From Collinsella sp. (GTDB taxonomy: Bacteria; Actinomycetota; Coriobacteriia; Coriobacteriales; Coriobacteriaceae): a stretch of 64,000 nucleotides of DNA. This document shows, in pieces, positions 29,515 through 37,940 of the stretch. Under the pieces are notes generated by a model. The model was given only the letters and a program-made list of their open reading frames with translations. It ran no database searches and was not told the origin of the DNA. Numbering within the stretch: the stretch's first letter is position 1; each line of letters starts with the position of its first letter. The position numbers were made by a program, and so were the translations under genes. Location of the stretch: assembly GCA_031294825.1 (NCBI GenBank), contig JAUMPM010000046.1, forward strand, positions 1-64,000. Reading direction: 5' to 3'.

Positions 29515-30416
29515 AGGGCAAGCGCCGCCACGTTATTGTTGAAGTTACCGAGTGCGACGTCATCATCGCCGTAATGGCCGACCCATTGGCATAGGTTGGT
29601 ATAACAGCCCCACAGATTGGCATACTGCTGATACCACTTTGACCGGGGCGAGAATGTCTGACGACCGAACTCGGCTCGAATGACAAACATCTCCCCGACC
29701 AGGCTGTCGCACGGCCTGGGATCTCCCGTAGAGTTATAGGTCGAGACCACGTCATTGGCACGAGAAACGTAGCCGTCGAGCATGTTGTACTTGGTCACAA
29801 GCCAACTGTGAATGCTCTCTTCCTCAGCAGCGGAAAGGCCACCGGAGTTTGCATCGTTGTCAGTGTTGCCGCCCGTCGAGCCGCCATTTCCAGACCCTCC
29901 GGTAGAGGAGCCCGACCCAGAGCCGCCGCCCGAACTCGACGAATTCGAGCCGGAGCCAGAAGTATCCGAGCTACCGGGCTTTCCGGACTGCCGGGCGTCC
30001 TGCTCCTTCTGCTGCTCGACCTTATTCACCGTTGCCGCCACGCTATTGTTGGACAACCGATCGATGATCTTGGTGTTGGTGAGCACGATGGTTTTGCCAT
30101 TGGCAAGCGTGACTTCGTTGTCCGGGACCTCGGCGCCGTCCGCATCGTCGGTGCCAAACACAATATGCCCGACCACACTTGCCCAAGCATATCCAGTCGT
30201 GGTGCCCAGATCACTTTTGACCTCATGCCCCACGCGCGGTTCGCGTGCGGCATGCGCCTGTATCATGGACGGCACGGTCATGCCATAGGCAGAAACGCCA
30301 GCTATGACCAGCACCAGTGAGCACGACAGCAGTGCGTACGCCCGCGGCGCCAAGCCCAGTCGGCGTCGCATGCGCACCGCGGCGCCGCGCTTTGTCTGAG
30401 TGCCACCGGGCCGCAT
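29511..30416 (-). CDS. Secreted/anchored protein with Gly-Ser linker
   Basis: A 301-residue protein of unknown function. A basic N-terminus and one hydrophobic segment (about 21-44, LLSCSLVLVIAGVSAYGMTV) act as signal anchor. A middle domain (60-145) is followed by a Gly/Ser/Asn-rich linker and a C-terminal domain of about 90 residues with two to three cysteines (CDSLVGEM, WGCYTNLC). The start at 30416 is set by GGAGGAG upstream; the frame extends to 30509 without support. First gene of a three-gene operon with the kinase and FHA protein, so it may be the external sensor or a substrate. Confidence 0.65.
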   Translation of the reverse strand: MRPGGTQTKRGAAVRMRRRLGLAPRAYALLSCSLVLVIAGVSAYGMTVPSMIQAHAAREPRVGHEVKSDLGTTTGYAWASVVGHIVFGTDDADGAEVPDNEVTLANGKTIVLTNTKIIDRLSNNSVAATVNKVEQQKEQDARQSGKPGSSDTSGSGSNSSSSGGGSGSGSSTGGSGNGGSTGGNTDNDANSGGLSAAEEESIHSWLVTKYNMLDGYVSRANDVVSTYNSTGDPRPCDSLVGEMFVIRAEFGRQTFSPRSKWYQQYANLWGCYTNLCQWVGHYGDDDVALGNFNNNVAALAL

Positions 30417-30478
30417 GCGTTCTCCTCCAAGAAAAACACGCCGCTCAGAAGCGACGCATTCATTCAAATCCATATTTG

Positions 30479-30484
30479 AGTGTA
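30479..30484 (-). promoter_or_regulatory. Possible extended -10 promoter of the kinase operon
   Basis: The minus strand reads TGATACACT (TG-n-TACACT), an extended -10 form, about 60 bases before the start codon at 30416. A -35 box is poor (TTGCGC, 19 bases away). Confidence 0.3.
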
Positions 30485-30661
30485 TCAGCGAACCCAAAAG
30501 GTTGCGCAACGAATGGGCAAATTAAGGATGCGAGCGGAAGCATCCATGCGATAAGCGGATACGAAGCATCTTTGTTGCACAACAAACTCACAGTCGCACG
30601 GGGAAATTATGACTACCCCGTGCATCGCGAGGAAAACATACGGCAGGAGCAGGCTCGCCGC

Positions 30662-31258
30662 CTAAATCGCGCGACGGGCCTCGATGGCGCGGCCAAGCGT
30701 AAGCTCGTCGGCATACTCCAAGTCGCCGCCCACGGGAAGGCCGCTTGCCAGACGCGACACCTCGACGCCCAACGGCTTGATGGTACGGGCCAGATAGCTC
30801 GCCGTGGTCTCGCCCTCGATGTTGGGGTTGGTGGCGATGATGACCTCATGGATATCCTCGTGACCCAGACGCGCCAGCAGCTCGCGGATGTGCAACTGCT
30901 CGGGACCAATCTTGTCCATGGGGCTGATCACGCCGCCCAGCACATGGTACAGGCCGTGGTAGCTGCCCGTGCGCTCGATCGCCTGGACGTCGCGCGGCTC
31001 GCCCACCACGCAAATACGAGTGGTATCGCGCATCGGGTCCTGGCAGATGGAGCACTCGTCGGCCGTGGCGTAGTTAAAGCAGCGGCTGCAAAAGTGGACC
31101 TCCTGCTTGACCTCCAGGATGGCCTCGGCCAGGCGGCGGGCCTCCTCGGCGTCAGCCTCCAACAGGTAATAGGCGATGCGCTGGGCCGACTTGGGACCAA
31201 TGCCCGGCAGACGGCCCAGCTCATCGAGCAGTTTTTGCAGACTGTGATTCGCACTCAT
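30662..31258 (-). CDS. recR: Recombination mediator RecR
   Basis: A 198-residue RecR, which works with RecF/RecO to load RecA at gaps. N-terminal helix-hairpin-helix (LPGIGPKSAQRIAYYLL), a C4 zinc finger (FCSRCFNYATADECSICQD), then a Toprim domain beginning ICVVGEPRDVQAIE with the acidic IEGETTASYLA motif; the Walker-B-like end GLPVGGDLEYAD is typical. Length is exactly the family's. It follows ybaB by 13 bases on the same strand, the usual gene pair. Confidence 0.97.
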   Translation of the reverse strand: MSANHSLQKLLDELGRLPGIGPKSAQRIAYYLLEADAEEARRLAEAILEVKQEVHFCSRCFNYATADECSICQDPMRDTTRICVVGEPRDVQAIERTGSYHGLYHVLGGVISPMDKIGPEQLHIRELLARLGHEDIHEVIIATNPNIEGETTASYLARTIKPLGVEVSRLASGLPVGGDLEYADELTLGRAIEARRAI

Positions 31259-31271
31259 ATATATGCGTGTC

Positions 31272-31592
31272 TTAGAACGGCATGCCCGGGATGTTGAGGC
31301 CGCCGGTGATGGCGCCCATCTGCTTGTTGGCGAGCTCGTTGACGCCGCGGACGGCCTCGTTGACGGCAGCCATGATCATGTCCTGCAGCATATCGACGTC
31401 CTCGGGATCGAGGGCATCGGGATCGATGGTGAGGTTGACGAGCTCCATCTCGCCGTTAACGGTCACCTTGACCATGCCGCCGCCGGCAGAGGCGTCGACG
31501 GTCTGGGACTTGAGGTTCTCCTGCGCGGCGGCAAGCTGCTCCTGCATCTTGCGAGCCTGCTTCATCATCTGCTGCATGTTCATACCGGCCAT
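31272..31592 (-). CDS. YbaB/EbfC family nucleoid-associated protein
   Basis: A 106-residue small DNA-binding protein forming a dimeric tweezer-like fold. N-terminal MNMQQMMKQARKMQEQLA and the later VKVTVNGEMELVNLTIDP are the family's signatures. It often sits next to recR or dnaX, as here: recR follows 13 bases later, and dnaX lies two genes away. AAAGGAG before the start gives a strong ribosome binding site. Confidence 0.95.
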   Translation of the reverse strand: MAGMNMQQMMKQARKMQEQLAAAQENLKSQTVDASAGGGMVKVTVNGEMELVNLTIDPDALDPEDVDMLQDMIMAAVNEAVRGVNELANKQMGAITGGLNIPGMPF

Positions 31593-31753
31593 GATGGCTC
31601 CTTTACGTGCGGCCGCGCGACAAGCTGCAAGGGCAGCCGGAGCACGGCGGGACTTTCAAACTCAAAAATCGTACCACGGCGCGGGGCAAGCAAGCGGGGC
31701 GGACACACTACCTCAGTCGATATACATGTCCTGGAGCGTGATGCGCCCCCAAG

Positions 31754-31788
31754 ATTATGCAAGGTCGAATTATGCAAGGTTGCATAAT
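31754..31788. promoter_or_regulatory. Operator-like repeat (ATTATGCA half sites)
   Basis: ATTATGCA (31769-31776) and TGCATAAT (31781-31788) are perfect 8-bp arms around AGGT. ATTATGCAAGG also occurs directly at 31754-31764, 15 bases upstream in the same orientation. Symmetry and spacing fit a dimeric repressor site with an extra half site; the binding protein is unknown. Confidence 0.45.
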
Positions 31789-31890
31789 ATCGCATACTCA
31801 ATCTAGTAGAGCCGAATCCGGCATTTCATGTGCGCCACTAAATAGCTAAATGCCGAACCGCTGCTCGAGGCGGCGCACATGGCGGCAGGG

Positions 31891-31896
31891 TATAAT
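31891..31896 (+). promoter_or_regulatory. Possible -10 box
   Basis: A consensus TATAAT lies 35 bases ahead of the ATG at 31931. No convincing -35 hexamer is seen at the usual distance. Confidence 0.4.
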
Positions 31897-31930
31897 TTGA
31901 TTGTCATAGATAGTAATTTGGAGGTGCCCC

Positions 31931-32404
31931 ATGAATGTCCCCGACGCGCTCCAAAACATCCGCTCAAAACACCCCGTCGCATATGTGGTTCTCTATCTCT
32001 TTGTCGGCTGGGCATTGCTGGTTGTCATCACCCATGCTATAGCCTTTGGAGCAGAACTGCTGATAGCCAACTCGGACCAGCCCACCGTCAAATGGGAAGC
32101 GACCGATGAGTGCACCGACGGGACCCGGACCGTTTACTACAACAGCCCGTCCCTCTATCAAGAGTTCAAGGTCAAGATAAAGGACTTCAAGATTGTCGAT
32201 GCCGAGCTAGGCGTTTATTTGGCAATCGGAGCAACCATTAACGCCGAGCAAGTCGAGTACACGGACAGCCATGCGACGTATCGTATCGACCTCAGCATCC
32301 TAGGCCGACCGTCACGCACCTGTCTGCTCAAATGCGACATACGCGGCACCACACTACACATGTCCGAAATACAGATGCGCCCGGACAAGGGGTCCTCTTC
32401 TTGA
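31931..32404 (+). CDS. Small single-pass membrane protein, unknown function
   Basis: A 157-residue protein with one TM segment (about 17-40, YVVLYLFVGWALLVVITHAI) and an extracytoplasmic domain of about 110 residues rich in beta-forming stretches, with two cysteine positions (DECTDG and TCLLKCD) that could form a disulfide. GGAGGTGCCCC before the ATG is a strong ribosome binding site. It converges with dnaX, whose stop lies 22 bases away. No family is recognised. Confidence 0.6.
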   Translation: MNVPDALQNIRSKHPVAYVVLYLFVGWALLVVITHAIAFGAELLIANSDQPTVKWEATDECTDGTRTVYYNSPSLYQEFKVKIKDFKIVDAELGVYLAIGATINAEQVEYTDSHATYRIDLSILGRPSRTCLLKCDIRGTTLHMSEIQMRPDKGSSS

Positions 32405-32425
32405 GCAGTATACCCGCCTGCGCAG

Positions 32426-34891
32426 CTACTCCACCGGCTTGAAGATGGTGGCCTGGCCAAAGACGCTGCGGATGAGGGCCTTGGCCTCGTCCTCGGTCTG
32501 CGGGATGCTCGGGGCTGCGCCCTGATGGCCGAAGGGGCTGCCAGCACCGGGATTGGATTCCCAGGGAGCGGCGGGGACGTCGTCGTTTGCAGAGGCTGCG
32601 GGTGCCACAGCAGCGGCCTTGGTCGCGGACGCCGCACCCGGCACGTCGAACGGGGGCAGATCGTCCCCGCCGGCATCGGCAGCAAAACCACCGACCATAG
32701 CATCGTCGTAGGGCACCTGCTCGGATTCCCATGGCGCAGCCTGCGCAGGCGGCTGAGCCATGGGGACGGACGCGCGCTCGGGCGCTCGGGGCGCGGGCTC
32801 GGTCGGGGGCTTGCCCGTGGCAGGAGCACCGGCAGGGTTGTCGGAGCGCAGCCAAGGGGCCTTGGCCAGGTCGGATGACTTGGGCGCAGGCGCGGCAGCG
32901 GACTTGGGCGCGGGGATCGGAGCAGCCGGTTTGGGCGCAGCGGGTTCAGGCGCCGACGGGGTCGGTGCCGCTACCGGCGCCGCTTTTGGCTGCGTCGCGC
33001 TGGCGCTCGAGGATGCAGGGGGCACCGAGGACACGGGTTGCGGGTCCGCAGATACCGCAGCCCGTGCAGATGGAGAATGCTCCTCATGTTGAGGAGCCGG
33101 CGTGCCACCCCCATCCAGGACATAGTCGACGGTACGACGACCGAAGACCGCGCAGACCGTCGGCAGGACCACCGACTGTGTATCGGCGCGACCGAGCATC
33201 TTGATGGCAAAGGTCGAGCCCGCAGGGAACGAGACGGTGAGCCTGGAGCCGTCGTCGGCCGTGGCGCGGGCGTTGAGCAAAAGCCCTGCGTAGGAAGCCT
33301 GACGCGCCTTGACACGCTCGACAACCTCGGCCCATTTGCGCTGCAGCTCTCCGGCATCCTCGACCGCGGGCGTCTCGGCAGCACCGGCGGCGGCAACCTG
33401 GGCGGCATTGTTGGGCTGGGGCTTAGGTGCCGGAGCGGTGGCAGGCGCGGGGGCCGCAACGGGCTGAGGCGCAGGCGCTGCAGGCTTGGAGACTGACACG
33501 GACGCAGAACGGGACGCAGGCTGAGCCGCCGGAGCGGCAGCACCACGGTCCCAAGGCATACCGCCCTGGCGCGCGGACGTAGCAGCGGGGGCAGCGGTCG
33601 CCGCAGGAGTAGCGGCTCGGGCACCCGAGATCAGCGTCGGCTGCTGGACAGCGGGTGCGGATGCAGCAGGCGCACTCGCTTGAGCAGCAGCCACGCTCGC
33701 CGGAACGGCGGCGTTGGCAACCATGGCCTCCAAGCGAGCTACGCGCTCAGCCAAAGCTTCAATCGTCAAATCGGCCTCGGGACGCGCCAGACGCGTGCAG
33801 GCAATCTCGAGCACCAGGCGCACGTCGCTCGCGCCCCTCATCTCCAGTGCGGCATCGTCGAGCACTGTCAGCACACGGGCCAGGCGGTCGGCAGGATGCT
33901 CGCCAAAGGCAGCGGCCTCGGCAGCAAGCGCCTCGGCCTGCTCGGAGCCGCCCTCAAACAGCTCGGCACGGGCACCGGCAACGCAGGCAACGTACACGTC
34001 ACGCATATGCGCCACCAGGTCGCGCGTCAGCTCCAGCAGGTCATTGCCCTCCTCAACCTGCGCACGGATCAGCCCATAGAGCTCGGCAACATCGCGATCG
34101 GCAATGGCGCGGGAAAACTCGCCCAGAATCTGGTCCGAAACCTCGCCCAAAAGCGAGCGGGCGTCGTCCGCATGCACAGAACCGTTGCCAAAGACGCTCA
34201 GCTGCTCCAGCGTGGACAGCGCGTCGCGCATGCCGCCCTTGGCATGGCGCGCCACGATAGCGAGCGCCTCGTCGTCGTAATCGAAGCCCTCCTGCTCGCA
34301 CACGTATGCCAGGCGATGCTCGATATCCTCGTTGCCGATACGGTGGAAATCGAAGCGCTGGCAGCGCGAGAGGATGGTCTCCAGAATCTTTTGCGGGTCG
34401 GTGGTGCACAGCACAAAGATCACGTGCGCCGGCGGCTCCTCAAGCGTCTTGAGCAGCGCGTTAAACGCCGCCGTCGTGAGCATGTGGACCTCGTCGATGA
34501 TATAAATCTTGTACTTGCCGCGCACCGGGGCAAAGTTGACGGAGTTGATGATCTCCTCGCGCACGTTGTCCACGCCGGTACGGCTTGCGGCATCGAGCTC
34601 GTAGACATCCGGGTGGTTGCCCTCGGCGATGAGCTCGCACTCCTCGCAAGTACCGTCGGGCATGCAGCCGCTTGCACCCTCGGCGCGCGCCGCCTCGGCA
34701 TTGCGGCACAGCAGCGCCTTGGCCAGAATGCGCGCCATGGTGGTCTTGCCCGTGCCGCGCGGTCCGCAGAACAGGTACGCGTGGGACAGGCGCCCCTCGG
34801 TGATGGCGTGCTCGAGCGTCGAGACGATATGCTGCTGGCCCACCACGGAGTCGAAGGTGAGCGGGCGATACTTTCGGTACAACGATTCCAT
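32426..34891 (-). CDS. dnaX: DNA polymerase III subunit gamma/tau
   Basis: An 821-residue clamp-loader ATPase. It begins MESLYRKYRPLTFDSVVGQ; Walker A GPRGTGKTT, a C4 zinc module (CRNAEA...CMPDGTCEEC), Walker B IIDEVHML and sensor-1 TTDP are all present in the first 200 residues, then clamp-loader domains II and III (to about 370). The C-terminal half is long and Ala/Pro-rich, broken by a short folded block near the middle (ELQRKWAEVVERVKARQ to a beta-rich segment), as in tau of other actinobacteria. The start at 34891 is fixed by the family's N-terminus and GGGGGAG upstream; an upstream extension to 35365 is not coding. Confidence 0.95.
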   Translation of the reverse strand: MESLYRKYRPLTFDSVVGQQHIVSTLEHAITEGRLSHAYLFCGPRGTGKTTMARILAKALLCRNAEAARAEGASGCMPDGTCEECELIAEGNHPDVYELDAASRTGVDNVREEIINSVNFAPVRGKYKIYIIDEVHMLTTAAFNALLKTLEEPPAHVIFVLCTTDPQKILETILSRCQRFDFHRIGNEDIEHRLAYVCEQEGFDYDDEALAIVARHAKGGMRDALSTLEQLSVFGNGSVHADDARSLLGEVSDQILGEFSRAIADRDVAELYGLIRAQVEEGNDLLELTRDLVAHMRDVYVACVAGARAELFEGGSEQAEALAAEAAAFGEHPADRLARVLTVLDDAALEMRGASDVRLVLEIACTRLARPEADLTIEALAERVARLEAMVANAAVPASVAAAQASAPAASAPAVQQPTLISGARAATPAATAAPAATSARQGGMPWDRGAAAPAAQPASRSASVSVSKPAAPAPQPVAAPAPATAPAPKPQPNNAAQVAAAGAAETPAVEDAGELQRKWAEVVERVKARQASYAGLLLNARATADDGSRLTVSFPAGSTFAIKMLGRADTQSVVLPTVCAVFGRRTVDYVLDGGGTPAPQHEEHSPSARAAVSADPQPVSSVPPASSSASATQPKAAPVAAPTPSAPEPAAPKPAAPIPAPKSAAAPAPKSSDLAKAPWLRSDNPAGAPATGKPPTEPAPRAPERASVPMAQPPAQAAPWESEQVPYDDAMVGGFAADAGGDDLPPFDVPGAASATKAAAVAPAASANDDVPAAPWESNPGAGSPFGHQGAAPSIPQTEDEAKALIRSVFGQATIFKPVE

Positions 34892-35006
34892 GGGTGCTCC
34901 CCCGGGTATACTGAGACTTGTTGCCGCGACGGCCATGCGGTCGCACGGCATACTGCATTCATAATAACCCGTACGGCGAGCCCGCCGCGATAGGAGTCTA
35001 AAGAGC

Positions 35007-35723
35007 ATGGCAGACGCAGAGAGCAACCTCGTTCCCTCCGAAGCAGCCGACCAGGTCGAGGTCGCGCTCGAGGAGCAGGCCGCGGCCGATGACGGCATCC
35101 TGTACCTCAACGAGTACCAGTACGAAAACGACCTGGTCACCGACTTCGCCCGCCTGGTCGCCTCGCCCAGGCGTCGCGGCTCGCTGTATGTCGCCGCGGC
35201 AATTGCCGCGCTCATCGGCATCGGCATGCTGGTGGCCGGCGGCAACTGGATCAAGTTTGGCGTCGTCCTGATCGTGTTCGGCGCCTTTTTGGCCTGGTGG
35301 AGCAAAAACCTGCACCACACCCTCGCCCGCGACTTTATCGACGCCGTTGAGGCCGACGAGTCCATGGGTGGCCGCTATCGCCGCGTCGCCGCCAACGAGG
35401 ACGGCCTGATGGTTTGGGGCAAGAGCGGCAAGTCGCAGTTCTTCCCGTTTGACAAGCTCGACCACGTACTCGACGGCGAGCGCATCTTTGTGGCCATGTT
35501 CGCCGACCAGGGCGTGACGATCCCCAAGGACACCTTCGTCCGTGGCGATGCCGAGCAGTTCGGTCCCTTCCTCAAGGCCCGCATCAACAAAAAACTCCGC
35601 ATCGAGACCAAGAAGAAGAAGATGAAGGCCGAGAAGGCCGCCGCCGAGGCCAAGCAGGGCGACAAGGCCGACAAGCCCCAGGACAACAAGCACAAGCGGA
35701 AGAAGAGCAAGAAGAAGCGCTAG
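35007..35723 (+). CDS. Two-TM membrane protein with lysine-rich tail (YcxB-like)
   Basis: A 238-residue protein. After an acidic N-terminus there are two close TM segments (about 58-75 and 79-97, LYVAAAIAALIGIGMLVAGG and VVLIVFGAFLAWW), then a cytoplasmic beta-rich domain of the YcxB/PH-like kind (GLMVWGKSGKSQFFPFDKLDHVL) and a highly basic tail ending in KKSKKKR. It is divergent from dnaX with a 115-bp gap. AGGAG lies at a suitable distance before the ATG. Function unknown; a YcxB-like assignment is by resemblance only. Confidence 0.6.
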   Translation: MADAESNLVPSEAADQVEVALEEQAAADDGILYLNEYQYENDLVTDFARLVASPRRRGSLYVAAAIAALIGIGMLVAGGNWIKFGVVLIVFGAFLAWWSKNLHHTLARDFIDAVEADESMGGRYRRVAANEDGLMVWGKSGKSQFFPFDKLDHVLDGERIFVAMFADQGVTIPKDTFVRGDAEQFGPFLKARINKKLRIETKKKKMKAEKAAAEAKQGDKADKPQDNKHKRKKSKKKR

Positions 35724-35735
35724 GGCCGAGCGCCA

Positions 35736-35787
35736 CTGCGAAGGGAATCTCGTCCCACTTTAGTGCAGGATAAGATTCCCTTCGCAG
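35736..35787. repeat. Palindromic element, 15-bp perfect arms
   Basis: CTGCGAAGGGAATCT (35736-35750) and AGATTCCCTTCGCAG (35773-35787) surround a 22-base loop. It lies between converging genes, 13 and 11 bases from their stop codons. No T-run, yet its place suggests a 3'-end or termination role similar to the palindromes at 52761 and 56448. Confidence 0.8.
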
Positions 35788-35797
35788 GGCCTTCGAA

Positions 35798-36466
35798 CTA
35801 TTTAACTTCAAACCTTAAGAGCCTTCTCTCTGGCAGATCGGTCATCTTCATCGTATAAGTCCCAGGAAAAGCCTTCTCAAAACGGACGGTCTCGTAACCT
35901 TCGAAATAGTCGTTGGTGTTTTGCATCATGAATGGGACGAGCAACTCGTTCTCCGCCCCAACCTGTACAGCAAACGCAGCAGAGCCGCCCAGAGCCGGCA
36001 TTGCCTGCGTTATCAGATCGGTATTGACCACAAAGTCATAGTTTGGCGCAGACTCCGGCACCAAATGCCAAACATACGTTTTGATTCCGCCTTCGACATT
36101 GTCCTTATTCCTGACACGCATCTTTACGGCGATAACACACGTGATGTCGGCGTCCTTCAATTTCGTTTTCGTATCCACGATGCCATATTTTGAATAATCA
36201 TCATGCGCACGCTTGAGATACTCGCGCGGCGTGAGCAGCTCTGCCCCGTCTATGCAAAACGAATACCCGTCAGTCGCCACATCCTTCGACCCCAGAAACG
36301 CCCCATCCATCGAGAGCCATTCGCCCTCCGCATAATATTTCTCAGGAATGACCGTCCGGTTCCCGTTAACGACGCTCACCCTCATGCCCGCAAGGCCAGT
36401 AACAGCACAGCCGAAAAGCGCGAGCGCCGACCTTCTCGTCCACAGGGTCTTCTTCATCGCGCTCAC
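35798..36466 (-). CDS. Exported protein of the regulator/ABC operon
   Basis: A 222-residue exported protein. A basic start and hydrophobic stretch (RRSALALFGCAVTGLAG) form a signal peptide; the cysteine is not in a convincing lipobox, so a lipoprotein is uncertain. The mature part is predicted beta-rich with the conserved-looking core YVWHLVPESAPNYDF and a final LPERRLLRFEVK. No family is certain. The GTG at 36466 overlaps the ATPase stop (36463), favouring coupled translation; ATG at 36457 is an alternative. Last gene of the six-gene operon, so it may assist or protect against whatever the transporter handles. Confidence 0.6.
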   Translation of the reverse strand: MSAMKKTLWTRRSALALFGCAVTGLAGMRVSVVNGNRTVIPEKYYAEGEWLSMDGAFLGSKDVATDGYSFCIDGAELLTPREYLKRAHDDYSKYGIVDTKTKLKDADITCVIAVKMRVRNKDNVEGGIKTYVWHLVPESAPNYDFVVNTDLITQAMPALGGSAAFAVQVGAENELLVPFMMQNTNDYFEGYETVRFEKAFPGTYTMKMTDLPERRLLRFEVK

Positions 36467-37107
36467 GACCTTTCCCGAACTTTCACAACGGCACCGTCGC
36501 GCATGCAGTAAACCCGATCGGCCAGCTCCTCGAGCACCTCTCCGTCATGGCTGGACAGAATAACCTCGCGACCCGTTGATGCCGCCATCGCCACAACGCG
36601 CTTGAGCATTTCCACGCCCGCTTCGTCGAGGGCATTTGTTGGCTCATCGAGAACAAGTAGCCTCGGCTTTTCCATAATTGCCGCAGCTATCCCCAGACGT
36701 TGCTTCATCCCAAGCGAGTATGCTCGGAACTTCTTTTTTTCGTCTGCATCGAGCCCCACGAGCCGCAGGGCAGAGCGAATGTCCTCGGGGGTGGCAACGC
36801 CCTTGATCTGAGCGATGAGCTCCAGATTGTCGTAGCCAGACAGATATCCCAAAAAGGAAGGCGCCTCGATCAACATCCCCAGACTCGGCGGGAACGAGAT
36901 GTCCGCCCCAAGCCTTTGGCCATCGATAGAGATTTCGCCTTCGGTAGGCTTGATCAATCCGCAGACCGCTCGCATAAGCATGGTCTTACCCGAACCGTTT
37001 ATCCCCTGAAGCCCAACCACGGTCCCAGGGTCAACCTCGATGGACACGTTGCGCAGAACATCGTTTTTGCCCATGCGCTTCGATACGTCCCTAACGATCA
37101 CGCTCAT
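36463..37107 (-). CDS. ABC transporter ATP-binding protein
   Basis: A 214-residue ATPase: Walker A GINGSGKT (GLQGINGSGKTMLM), Q-loop, signature YSLGMKQRLG (a variant of LSGGQ common in antibiotic/lantibiotic exporters), Walker B LLVLDEPTNALD and switch histidine in ILSSHD. It should drive the two permeases encoded upstream (37104 and 37940). Start at 37107 overlaps the permease stop by 4 bp and follows GGGGGAC. Resembles the LanF/BcrA type of ATPase in length and signature. Confidence 0.9.
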   Translation of the reverse strand: MSVIVRDVSKRMGKNDVLRNVSIEVDPGTVVGLQGINGSGKTMLMRAVCGLIKPTEGEISIDGQRLGADISFPPSLGMLIEAPSFLGYLSGYDNLELIAQIKGVATPEDIRSALRLVGLDADEKKKFRAYSLGMKQRLGIAAAIMEKPRLLVLDEPTNALDEAGVEMLKRVVAMAASTGREVILSSHDGEVLEELADRVYCMRDGAVVKVRERS

Positions 37108-37940
37108 ATCTTGTCCCCCTTTTCTATAAGGTCGGCCCTTCGAAACCACAGTCCACCCAACGATAGGCATAACGACATAATCACAATTGAAAACAAGACG
37201 CTCGAGCCCGCCGCGATTCCCTCTTTGACAATTCCGCCCCAGCGCAACAGCATCAAGGCGTTACCCAATAGCGCCCAATGTCGTGCATATGCCGAGCAGA
37301 TCAGGTAGCTCATTAAAACCACAAACGAGACTGACGGCCCAAGCACAAACCCAACCGCTGCCTGCGCAAACGCAAGCGCCTCAAAAGCAAATAAGAGACC
37401 TATGAAAAACGGCAGCGCATCTGCCTCGGCAGCTTTGAGAAACCACGGCGCCAAATTAGCCAGCTGAAGCGACTCGCCATGAATGACCGCGCTGAACGAG
37501 GAGCTCACCACCAAGCTCCAAATCACAACAGAGCAAACCGCCACGAGCAGTGAAAATGCCGTTACCGCCGCCACTGAGATAAAACGCGAGGCCCACCAAA
37601 GGGTTCTTGACCGGCATCGAACAAGCGCTTGCAAACCAAACCCGTGCAACGATTCGGTCGGATAATCGAGTGTTGTATAGAGAATAAGCAGAATGAGGAA
37701 TAGCCACCCTAACGGAGGCACAAACATGACCCCGGGCCTAGGCTCAAACGGAGCAGATCCGGCAAACACGAGCGCAAGATTATCCGCAAACCCCAAGGTA
37801 TCCGTCCTGACCTCATACACAGAAGACAATCCGTAGGCGTACACCAAGTTCGCAACGGTCACTGCCGCAACCGCAATAAAAGTAACGATGTTCTTCTTCA
37901 AAACGGTCCTCAGGTCCGCGGTGACCAGCCTAAACAGCAT
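37104..37940 (-). CDS. ABC-2-like permease subunit 2
   Basis: A 278-residue hydrophobic protein with about six TM segments (starting at LKKNIVTFIAVAAVTVANLV) and a short soluble N-terminus, the layout of ABC-2 exporter permeases. It partners the 293-residue permease directly upstream (their ends abut at 37940) and the ATPase downstream. The sequence is more A/T-tolerant at third positions than the surrounding housekeeping genes. Substrate unknown. Confidence 0.75.
   Translation of the reverse strand: MLFRLVTADLRTVLKKNIVTFIAVAAVTVANLVYAYGLSSVYEVRTDTLGFADNLALVFAGSAPFEPRPGVMFVPPLGWLFLILLILYTTLDYPTESLHGFGLQALVRCRSRTLWWASRFISVAAVTAFSLLVAVCSVVIWSLVVSSSFSAVIHGESLQLANLAPWFLKAAEADALPFFIGLLFAFEALAFAQAAVGFVLGPSVSFVVLMSYLICSAYARHWALLGNALMLLRWGGIVKEGIAAGSSVLFSIVIMSLCLSLGGLWFRRADLIEKGDKI

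Larger units (their letters stand above)
31593..31930. other. Divergent intergenic region with operator-like repeats
   Basis: 338 bases between ybaB-recR (minus) and the small membrane-protein gene (plus). It contains the inverted repeat at 31769-31788 with a third half site at 31754-31764, and a TATAAT at 31891. Nothing coding is supported. Confidence 0.45.

Noticed and set aside
32426..34891. Programmed frameshift in dnaX giving a short gamma form
   Set aside because: I did not find an A-rich slippery heptamer with a following hairpin at the expected place after domain III.
34892..35006. Possible SRP RNA (ffs) beside dnaX
   Set aside because: The gap lacks the conserved GGTCAGG...GGAAGCAGC core, so no SRP RNA can be claimed.
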